DNA of 7,720 nt from Richelia sp. UBA3308. GTDB lineage: Bacteria; Cyanobacteriota; Cyanobacteriia; Cyanobacteriales; Nostocaceae. The notes beneath the pieces were generated by a model. It ran no database searches. It had not been told where the DNA came from and saw only the letters and a program-made list of their open reading frames with translations. The first letter of the stretch is position 1. Each line of letters opens with the position of its first letter. Made by a program: the position numbers and the translations under genes. Of the stretch, positions 1-4,700 are shown one piece after another. Location: the NCBI GenBank assembly GCA_002361335.1, contig DESS01000037.1:10874-18593 (forward strand). Reading direction: 5' to 3'.

Positions 1-189
1 GAGATACATTCAAAAATATTTGACCCGTTTTTCACTACAAAGAAAGTAGGTAAAGGTACTGGATTGGGTTTATCTATTAGTTATGAAATTGTCACTGATA
101 AACATGGTGGAAAATTAACTTTTGATTCTACTCCTATGAAAGGAACTAAATTTATCATTGAAATTCCGATTATTCATCATGCAAAATAA
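1..189 (+). CDS. Sensor histidine kinase, C-terminal fragment (5' end outside window)
   Basis: Frame 1 is open from the first base to a TAA at 187-189 and gives 62 residues. It is the end of a GHKL/HATPase_c catalytic domain, which binds ATP and phosphorylates a histidine in the same or a partner subunit. Visible motifs are the F box FDPFFTTK (residues 7-14) and the G2 box GTGLGLSI (19-26), followed by a pattern ending in KGTKFIIEIPI that matches the last beta strands of the domain. The protein ends about 10 residues after the domain, so there is no C-terminal receiver domain. The sensing domains and the phospho-accepting histidine lie upstream of the window, so the signal is unknown. The next gene is 261 bp away, so a link to the downstream oxygenase is not supported. 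Confidence 0.93.
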   Translation, partial: EIHSKIFDPFFTTKKVGKGTGLGLSISYEIVTDKHGGKLTFDSTPMKGTKFIIEIPIIHHAK

Positions 190-355
190 ATTACAGCATA
201 TTTCATATGAGTTATCGGTATATTTGGACGGGCTATTGGGTACCACAAGAGTTTTAAAATAAGGATTGCTATAACTGAGTTTACAGTCCGAGAAGCTTTA
301 GATTTGTATTTAAAGACAAATAAAGAAAACTTATCTATTTGGTAACGAGATAAGC

Positions 356-386
356 TTGTTATGAGGTAAATACTCAAAGATATACT
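356..386 (+). promoter_or_regulatory. Possible sigma-70-type promoter for the Rieske oxygenase gene
   Basis: A TATACT box (381-386, five of six consensus bases) lies 19 bp downstream of TTGTTA (356-361, four of six). The spacing is longer than the ideal 17 bp. If used, transcription would begin near 393 and leave a leader of about 58 nt before the ATG at 451. In DNA this AT-rich such matches are common by chance, so this is only a candidate. Confidence 0.25.
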
Positions 387-439
387 CTAGCTAGGAAAAT
401 AATATGGTAGAAATCTGTTAAATAGATTGGTATTAGTTT

Positions 440-444
440 AGGAG
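440..444 (+). promoter_or_regulatory. Ribosome binding site of the Rieske oxygenase gene
   Basis: AGGAG lies 6 bases upstream of the ATG at 451, a good Shine-Dalgarno match and spacing. It fixes the start of the oxygenase gene. The alternative GTG at 811, after the internal stop, has no comparable site upstream. Confidence 0.75.
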
Positions 445-450
445 TTATTA

Positions 451-801
451 ATGATAGTAGATAGTAATCCAGCAGCATCAACATCGCCAGCAATACAAAC
501 ATTCAATCCTAAGCTGTGTTGGTATCCTGTTTGCTTTGTAGAAGATTTACCGAAAAATCGTCCTTATAGCTTTTCTTTGTATGATGAACCTTTAGTATTA
601 TTCCAAGATAAAGAAGGAAATCTAATATGTTTAACCGATCGTTGTCCTCATCGTGCAGCTAAACTCTCCGATGGTCAAATAACTGATGGCAAGATAGAGT
701 GTTTGTATCATGGTTGGCAATTTGGTGCTGATGGTGAATGTCTTCATATTCCTCAATTAGAAGCAAATGCTAAAATTCCCACTGCTGCCTGCGTGAAATA
801 A
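451..801 (+). CDS. N-terminal half of the Rieske oxygenase: Rieske [2Fe-2S] domain
   Basis: This 116-residue piece would be made if the TAA at 799-801 is obeyed. It begins at the ATG at 451, which has AGGAG 6 bases upstream. After a short variable N-terminus, the sequence CWYPVCFVEDLP (residues 23-34) matches the start of the PaO-type Rieske fold. The cluster ligands are intact: C65-P-H67 and C84-x-x-H87, with 16 residues between the two pairs, followed by GW. The Rieske domain passes electrons from a ferredoxin or reductase to the mononuclear iron, so this fragment could hold a cluster but could not carry out oxygenation alone. It ends at K116, within the last strands of the Rieske domain, so it would probably fold poorly. 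Confidence 0.8.
   Translation: MIVDSNPAASTSPAIQTFNPKLCWYPVCFVEDLPKNRPYSFSLYDEPLVLFQDKEGNLICLTDRCPHRAAKLSDGQITDGKIECLYHGWQFGADGECLHIPQLEANAKIPTAACVK
799..801 (+). other. In-frame TAA that splits the Rieske oxygenase
   Basis: The codons read GCC TGC GTG AAA TAA TTT AAA GTT GTG CAG, so the stop is flanked by family-like residues on both sides and the frame is unchanged. One base substitution from a sense codon (TCA, TTA, CAA, GAA, AAA, TAT or TAC) explains it. No obvious recoding structure is visible nearby. Confidence 0.9.
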
Positions 802-810
802 TTTAAAGTT

Positions 811-1785
811 GTGCAGCGTCAAGGTATCATTTGGATGTGGGCAGAAGAAGTTGAAAATGCCTCAGAAGAAGATATCCCAATTATTCCTGAGTTGGATAAA
901 CCGGAAATAACTTGCATCAACTACTTACGCGACCTTCCTTACGACCAAACATATTTTATCGAAAATGTCATCGATCCAGCCCATGTTCCCATCAGCCACG
1001 ATGGCGTAATTAGCAAGAAAGAATATGCTCGTCCGTTAGAAACTGAAATAGAAGAAAATAATATTTCTGGTATTCTTTCTAAAGTTAAAGGTGCTGGTAA
1101 ATCGGCTACAAGTTGGGGAAGACATGATTTTATTGCTCCTAACTTAGTTATTTACAAGTTTACTATTCAAATAAAAGATAAATCTTATGATGTTGGAACT
1201 GCTTTATATTCAATTCCTTTAGGTAAAAATAAATGTCGGATTTTACATCGAAATTTTATCGGTGGTCTTAAATGGTTCATCAACCTTACACCTCGCTGGA
1301 TACATCACCTACAAACAAACAATTTATTAGAAGGTGATATGGAGCTTTTAGTTGGACAAAATTTACAAATTAACAGGTTAGGCAAAAGTTTAAAAGAAGT
1401 ATTTTTACCATTAAAAACATCAGATACATTAGTAATTGAATACCGCAAGTGGTTGGATAAATTTGGTTCTCAGTTGCCCTATTATCAAGGATATACTACT
1501 TCTAAAAATCTAGACAATGATGGATTTGATAATCAGGAAAATATCGTTGATAGATTGTCGCAACACACCCAGTTATGTAGTTCCTGTAATCGAGCATATC
1601 AGCGAACTATTCAACTTAAAAAAACTTTTATTGGTATGGCAATAGTTCTTGCAGGAATTGCAATAATTGCTGATGCTAACTCGCTTCAAATATTAGCAGT
1701 TTGCATCGCTTTGGGAATGATTGCTTTAGCTATTGGAGCAGGTAAATTACAAACAAAATTTGAGCGTTCTTATACTCGTCATTAA
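811..1785 (+). CDS. C-terminal half of the Rieske oxygenase: iron site, CxxC and two membrane helices
   Basis: This is the part after the internal stop. It is open from 802, and the first possible start codon is GTG at 811, with no Shine-Dalgarno sequence before it, so independent translation is doubtful. Numbered over the whole gene, the catalytic iron motif N-x-x-D175-x-x-H178-x4-H183 is complete. D296 in LLEGDMELL is a plausible third iron ligand. C376-S-S-C379 is the CxxC typical of PaO/Tic55 relatives, where it is thought to respond to thioredoxin. It is followed by two hydrophobic helices at about 393-410 and 413-431 that would anchor the protein in a membrane, presumably the thylakoid or plasma membrane, with a short basic tail after them. 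No frameshift or further stop is present, so selection on this half has either continued or ended only recently. Confidence 0.8.
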   Translation: MQRQGIIWMWAEEVENASEEDIPIIPELDKPEITCINYLRDLPYDQTYFIENVIDPAHVPISHDGVISKKEYARPLETEIEENNISGILSKVKGAGKSATSWGRHDFIAPNLVIYKFTIQIKDKSYDVGTALYSIPLGKNKCRILHRNFIGGLKWFINLTPRWIHHLQTNNLLEGDMELLVGQNLQINRLGKSLKEVFLPLKTSDTLVIEYRKWLDKFGSQLPYYQGYTTSKNLDNDGFDNQENIVDRLSQHTQLCSSCNRAYQRTIQLKKTFIGMAIVLAGIAIIADANSLQILAVCIALGMIALAIGAGKLQTKFERSYTRH

Positions 1786-1798
1786 ATCTTATTGATGA

Positions 1799-1954
1799 TT
1801 ATTTATAACCGATGTCCGCTAGCCTATGATTTGGACGATTTAAATCAATTTTGCGGGTTATGGCCCGTAAATTGGTTACTCCCTGTTCGAGAAAACCTTT
1901 GACAACATTTCCACCAGTACCACCAGTAACTCCGATGAGTAAAATTTTAGTCAT
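1799..1954 (-). pseudogene. Truncated NmrA-like NAD(P)-binding (atypical SDR) protein, N-terminal remnant
   Basis: On the minus strand, an ATG at 1954-1952 begins a 51-residue frame starting MTKILLIGVTGGTGGNVVKG. This is the first beta strand, the glycine-rich G-x-T-G-G-T-G-G dinucleotide loop and the first helix of an NmrA/atypical short-chain dehydrogenase. It continues FLEQGVTNLRAITRKIDLNRP, which is the second strand with the basic R-K typical of NADPH preference. After this the match fades (NHRLADIGYK) and a stop follows. Family members are usually about 250-300 residues, so more than 80% is missing, and the Rieske gene occupies the DNA where the rest should lie. I chose the ATG that places MTKILL directly before the Rossmann fold; the frame is open 21 codons further upstream but that part is not family-like. 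No clear Shine-Dalgarno is present. It probably remains from a deletion or from the insertion of the neighbouring DNA. Confidence 0.75.
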
Positions 1955-2044
1955 ATTTATTTTTTTTGTAGAATAAGTCTCTTGCTTGTGATTGTCTTTT
2001 AATGTTAAATAATTCAAGTTTGTATAAAAATTAAATTATTGAGA

Positions 2045-2070
2045 AACCTGACAATATCTATTGTTGGGTT
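2045..2070 (+). promoter_or_regulatory. 11-bp stem hairpin in the leader of the FAD monooxygenase gene
   Basis: AACCTGACAAT, a 4-base loop ATCT, and ATTGTTGGGTT pair without interruption as RNA of the plus strand: nine Watson-Crick pairs and two adjacent G-U wobbles. On the opposite strand the wobbles become C-A mismatches, so the structure fits a plus-strand transcript better. It is not followed by a T run, so it is unlikely to be a simple terminator. The inner ACAAT-N4-ATTGT is also a perfect inverted repeat that could bind a dimeric regulator. It lies 44 bases before the ATG at 2115. Confidence 0.45.
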
Positions 2071-2091
2071 ATTCATGCTTAAGCTCCAAGC

Positions 2092-2097
2092 TATAAT
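2092..2097 (+). promoter_or_regulatory. Possible -10 box of the FAD monooxygenase gene
   Basis: TATAAT matches the -10 consensus exactly and lies 17 bases before the ATG at 2115. No good -35 hexamer is found at the usual distance (TTATTC at 2069-2074 is weak). If used, the mRNA leader would be only about 10 nt, which would exclude the hairpin and agree with the absence of a Shine-Dalgarno sequence. Confidence 0.3.
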
Positions 2098-2114
2098 TAC
2101 TGAATATTTGACTT

Positions 2115-3290
2115 ATGTCTGAAAATAAACAAATTCAAAATGCAATCGTGATTGGTGCTGGAATCGGTGGTTTAGCAGCTGCTTGTGCTTTGCGTAAACA
2201 AGGTATTGATGTACAAGTCTATGAAAAAGCGAAACAACTATTACCAGTAGGTGCAGGTTTGACGCTTTTCCCAAATGGGTTAAATACTCTAGAAGCAATT
2301 ACTCCTGGGATAGTTAAAACTCTGATACATGCAGGCAGTCCAATTAATCAAGTTAATCTACAAAAAAGTTCAGGAGAAATGGTTTTTCAACAGCCACAAA
2401 AGCTGTTAGAAAAATATGGACAACCAATGCTCAATATTCGTTGGTCGCGATTACAAGAAATACTAGCTTCTTTTCTACCAGCGGATATTATTCATCTCAA
2501 TCATCGCTGTATGGATTTTAAGCAGCATAAAAATAGCGTCCAAGTAGAATTTGCAAACGAAAAAACATTACAAACTGATTTATTAATTGGCTGTGATGGG
2601 ATAAATTCTGTCGTCAGAAAAACTCTTGTAAAAGATGGTTTACCTAGCTATGCCGGACGTTTATCTTGGCGTGCAGTAATTAAGTTCAAAGACGAACAAC
2701 TGCCACCAAATGAAGCATTTACGATTATTTCTAATATGGGTAAAATGTTTTCAATTTTTGATGTTGGTGGTGGCTATATATTTTGGAGTGCAGCAATGTT
2801 ATCGGAAGATGATTCTTTGTCTCCCACTCAAGAAGTTAAATCTCGTGTATTAAAAGAATTTTCTGGATGGACTGAACCAGTCGAAGCTATTATACAAGCA
2901 ACACCAGCAGAAAAAATTGTAGAAAGACCAATATGCGACAGACTTCCATTACAAAGTTGGAGTCGAGGTAGAGTGACACTTTTGGGTGATGCAGCTCACC
3001 CCATGATTTCAACTTTAGGTCAAGGAGCTAATACGGCTTTTGAAGATGGCTGGGAACTTGCAAATTTTCTTTCCCATTCCGATAATCTTGAAACTGCTTT
3101 AACTAAATATGACGAAAGTAGGATTGAAAGAACTCAAATTATTCAAGCTCGTAGCGCTTTTATCGCTAATCGTTACTATGATGACAGCGAATTTAGGAAT
3201 AAGGTAATGCAACAAAGGGAGATGAATGAATCTGAGTTTGAAGATTGGCTTTATCAATATAATCCTCACGTATTTACGTCTAAAAAATAA
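2115..3290 (+). CDS. FAD-dependent monooxygenase (UbiH/PHBH-like, class A flavoprotein)
   Basis: This 391-residue flavoprotein is complete and near the usual family length of 370-420. Family members use NAD(P)H and O2 to hydroxylate or epoxidise organic substrates. Visible motifs are the FAD-binding G14-A-G-I-G-G19 with the acidic E37 at the end of the second strand, the DG motif around C160-D161-G162, and the GD motif L290-G-D292-A-A-H-P, followed by the G-Q-G-A-N helix (302-306) that contacts the flavin. The nearest groups I recognise are FAD-dependent urate hydroxylase-like, salicylate hydroxylase-like and zeaxanthin epoxidase-like proteins, but the substrate cannot be told. There is no signal peptide or clear membrane helix, so it is probably cytosolic. 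The ATG at 2115 lacks a strong Shine-Dalgarno but directly precedes the Rossmann fold. A role with the neighbouring oxygenase and aldehyde dehydrogenase is inferred from position only. Confidence 0.9.
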   Translation: MSENKQIQNAIVIGAGIGGLAAACALRKQGIDVQVYEKAKQLLPVGAGLTLFPNGLNTLEAITPGIVKTLIHAGSPINQVNLQKSSGEMVFQQPQKLLEKYGQPMLNIRWSRLQEILASFLPADIIHLNHRCMDFKQHKNSVQVEFANEKTLQTDLLIGCDGINSVVRKTLVKDGLPSYAGRLSWRAVIKFKDEQLPPNEAFTIISNMGKMFSIFDVGGGYIFWSAAMLSEDDSLSPTQEVKSRVLKEFSGWTEPVEAIIQATPAEKIVERPICDRLPLQSWSRGRVTLLGDAAHPMISTLGQGANTAFEDGWELANFLSHSDNLETALTKYDESRIERTQIIQARSAFIANRYYDDSEFRNKVMQQREMNESEFEDWLYQYNPHVFTSKK

Positions 3291-3479
3291 GATTGAAAAT
3301 TGTTGATTTTAGGTTGGCTTAGACACAAAAATTACATTTGTGAAAGCACGAAATTTAAAATTAAGCTGTTAAGTGTCACGTACCAGCAAGCTACTGAATA
3401 AATTTGATTCTTTTAATTAAAAAGTACATCTCAATAAACCGAAAGATTCAATACCAAGCAAAAAAATTTGGAGAAGCAA
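3291..3479. other. Intergenic region before the beta-propeller gene
   Basis: This 189-bp AT-rich gap holds no gene. About 33 bases after the monooxygenase stop, CACAAA and TTTGTG form a 6-bp stem with a 7-base loop (3324-3342), but no T run follows, so termination is uncertain. A short AT-only palindrome, TTTTAATTAAAA, lies near 3410-3425. The size of the gap suggests that the propeller gene has its own promoter, but I see no clear pair of hexamers. Confidence 0.4.
3470..3473 (+). promoter_or_regulatory. Ribosome binding site that decides the propeller gene start
   Basis: GGAG lies 6 bases before the ATG at 3480. The upstream in-frame TTG at 3468 overlaps this site and has no Shine-Dalgarno of its own, so the ATG at 3480 is the better start. 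Confidence 0.75.
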
Positions 3480-4544
3480 ATGTCTAATCAACAAAACACA
3501 TTAATCGATCAACCAGGCTTAATTTTGAGTACGAATAATTCAGAAAACTGGTGGGACTCAGATCACATATCTTCTCCTGAAGTTATACATTGTGCCGATG
3601 GAACTTGGAGAATGTGGTACTATGGGCGCGATAGAAAATTCGACCCTTTAGTAAAATTACCTTCAGGTCGCTGTGGTTTGGCAGTTTCCTCTGATGGAGT
3701 AAATTGGGAGCGAATAAAAGGACCATTAACAATGGGAGCAGTTTTTGAACCACATCCAGATCCCAATCGCTTTGATTCTTCTCATGTAGGCGTAACCAGC
3801 GTATGTTTCCAAGATAATCTCTATTGGATGTGGTATTTCGGAGGAAATCAAATTATTGAGAATTTCGGATTTGATGTAAAAGGAATTCATATGCTTCCTG
3901 GTTGTGCAATTTCCCGTGATGGAATTAATTGGGTAAGATTAGAAGGACCATTCCAAGGTGCTTTTCTAGACCGAGGCAAAGCTGGTGAATTTGATGCTTT
4001 GTTTTGTACCATGCCGAACGTTATACGAGATGACGATAATACTTGGAAAACGTATTATCATACCTTAAATTTGGAAACAAGACAATTTTTTATTGGTTTG
4101 GCTGTATCAACTGATGGATTTACATGGGAAAAAATCGGTCAGATTCTTGGCCCTGGTGTTTCTGGTAGTTTTGACGAAAATGGTCTTGGGACTCGTCATA
4201 TATTGAAGATAAATAGTCAGTATGTAATGTTTTATGAAGGGGTTAATAAAGATTCTTATTTTTCCATAGGCGTTGCAATTTCAGATGATGGAATTAAATG
4301 GAAAAAACAGTTAGGCTCTGAAGAAAACGGTTCAGTTTTTACCCATGCTCCTAAAGGTTCTGGAGGTTGGGATGCACATGCAGTCGGAACGCCTTGTGTA
4401 GTCCCAATGGCTGATGGTAGTTTTAGAATGTACTATGTTGGCTGTGATGAAGGTGGAAATACAGAGCTAGATTGCAAGCATCAAATAGGATTAGCCATAA
4501 GTGATGGCACTAATTTTTTAAAGTGGAATAGGTGGGAAAATTAA
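3480..4544 (+). CDS. Five-bladed beta-propeller protein, glycosidase-like (GH43/GH32/GH130 fold)
   Basis: This 354-residue protein is built of five related modules that can be read directly. Each begins with an aromatic-Asp pair (W25-D26, F98-D99, F171-D172, F231-D232, W297-D298), continues with a strand ending in a pattern like DGTWRMWYYG, and closes with a G-[LCV]-A-[VI]-S-x-DG-x-x-W motif (66-76, 141-151, 206-216, 264-274, with a variant at 337-349). Five such modules make the five-bladed propeller shared by arabinanases, invertases, levansucrases and mannoside phosphorylases, whose acidic catalytic residues face the central channel. The Asp at the start of each blade is in a suitable place. 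There is no signal peptide, so it is probably cytosolic, unlike secreted polysaccharide-degrading relatives. It could be a glycoside hydrolase, phosphorylase or transferase acting on a small glycoside, or a non-enzymatic propeller. I cannot name a substrate. It has its own Shine-Dalgarno. Confidence 0.8.
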   Translation: MSNQQNTLIDQPGLILSTNNSENWWDSDHISSPEVIHCADGTWRMWYYGRDRKFDPLVKLPSGRCGLAVSSDGVNWERIKGPLTMGAVFEPHPDPNRFDSSHVGVTSVCFQDNLYWMWYFGGNQIIENFGFDVKGIHMLPGCAISRDGINWVRLEGPFQGAFLDRGKAGEFDALFCTMPNVIRDDDNTWKTYYHTLNLETRQFFIGLAVSTDGFTWEKIGQILGPGVSGSFDENGLGTRHILKINSQYVMFYEGVNKDSYFSIGVAISDDGIKWKKQLGSEENGSVFTHAPKGSGGWDAHAVGTPCVVPMADGSFRMYYVGCDEGGNTELDCKHQIGLAISDGTNFLKWNRWEN

Positions 4545-4592
4545 TAAACTCCAACACCGGGTTATCTTTAAAAATCATTGGAGAATTGTAGG

Positions 4593-4628
4593 TAGGGAAT
4601 GGGAGGATGGGGAGACAAGGAAAGAAGG
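4593..4628 (+). repeat. Purine-rich G/A tract
   Basis: The plus strand here is almost entirely G and A, with short iterations of GGGA/GGGGAG. Such tracts often accompany heptamer repeats between genes in filamentous cyanobacteria. It lies just upstream of the pyrimidine-rich heptamer array, and no gene function is apparent. Confidence 0.4.
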
Positions 4629-4636
4629 CAATTATT

Positions 4637-4698
4637 AACTCCTACTCTCAACTCCTAACTCCTTATTCCTAACTACTAAATATTAACTCCTAACTTCT
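4637..4698 (+). repeat. Degenerate heptamer tandem array (consensus AACTCCT) before the aldehyde dehydrogenase gene
   Basis: About nine units with a 7-base period can be read. Units at 4637, 4650, 4657 and 4685 are exact AACTCCT, and those at 4671 (AACTACT) and 4692 (AACTTCT) differ by one base. Units at 4664 (TATTCCT) and 4678 (AAATATT) are more diverged, and one at 4644 has lost a base. This matches the short tandemly repeated repetitive (STRR) class of heterocyst-forming cyanobacteria. The array ends 2 bases before the ATG at 4701, so it forms the mRNA leader and takes the place of a Shine-Dalgarno. On the opposite strand each unit contains AGGAG, but no gene follows there. Confidence 0.85.
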
Positions 4699-4700
4699 TC

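Larger units (their letters stand above)
190..450. other. Intergenic stretch without a convincing gene
   Basis: This 261-bp gap lies between the kinase and the oxygenase and is rich in A and T. A minus-strand reading frame of 66 codons covers 177-377, but it overlaps the end of the kinase gene and resembles no family I recognise, so I do not call it. On the plus strand a short open stretch (about 278-345) reads EFTVREALDLYLKTNKENL before a stop. It looks protein-like but has no start codon or partner domain, so it may be a gene remnant or chance. The distal part should contain the promoter and ribosome binding site of the Rieske oxygenase gene. Confidence 0.5.
451..1785 (+). pseudogene. PaO/Tic55-type Rieske oxygenase gene interrupted by an in-frame stop
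   Basis: Bases 451-1785 form one continuous reading frame of 445 codons with a single internal TAA at codon 117 (799-801). The parts before and after the stop are in the same frame and together contain every expected element of one protein: a Rieske [2Fe-2S] domain, a mononuclear iron site, a C-terminal CxxC and two membrane helices. The residues around the stop (AACVK, then FKVVQRQGIIWMW) run on as family members do across this strand, so exactly one codon appears to have been replaced, for example TCA to TAA. Without readthrough the product would lack the catalytic iron site. Known relatives are the chloroplast pheophorbide a oxygenase, Tic55 and Ptc52 proteins, which oxygenate chlorophyll-derived tetrapyrroles. 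The substrate here is unknown. The rest of the frame is undamaged, so the mutation is recent, the stop is read through, or it is a sequencing error. Confidence 0.85.
2018..2114. other. Divergent intergenic region with hairpin and TATAAT
   Basis: This roughly 100-bp region separates the minus-strand remnant from the plus-strand FAD monooxygenase gene. It contains the hairpin at 2045-2070 and a TATAAT at 2092-2097, described separately. It would carry the promoter of the monooxygenase gene. Confidence 0.5.

Noticed and set aside
177..377. 66-codon minus-strand reading frame after the kinase gene
   Set aside because: It overlaps the kinase end, has no recognisable family features and no clear ribosome binding site. 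AT-rich intergenic DNA gives such frames by chance.
2113..2298. 61-codon minus-strand frame inside the FAD monooxygenase gene
   Set aside because: It is antisense to the strongly conserved FAD-binding region and has no independent support.
3324..3342. Rho-independent terminator after the FAD monooxygenase gene
   Set aside because: The 6-bp stem is weak and no T run follows it.
3468..3479. TTG start for the propeller protein, adding four residues
   Set aside because: The TTG overlaps the GGAG that serves the ATG at 3480, and it lacks its own Shine-Dalgarno.
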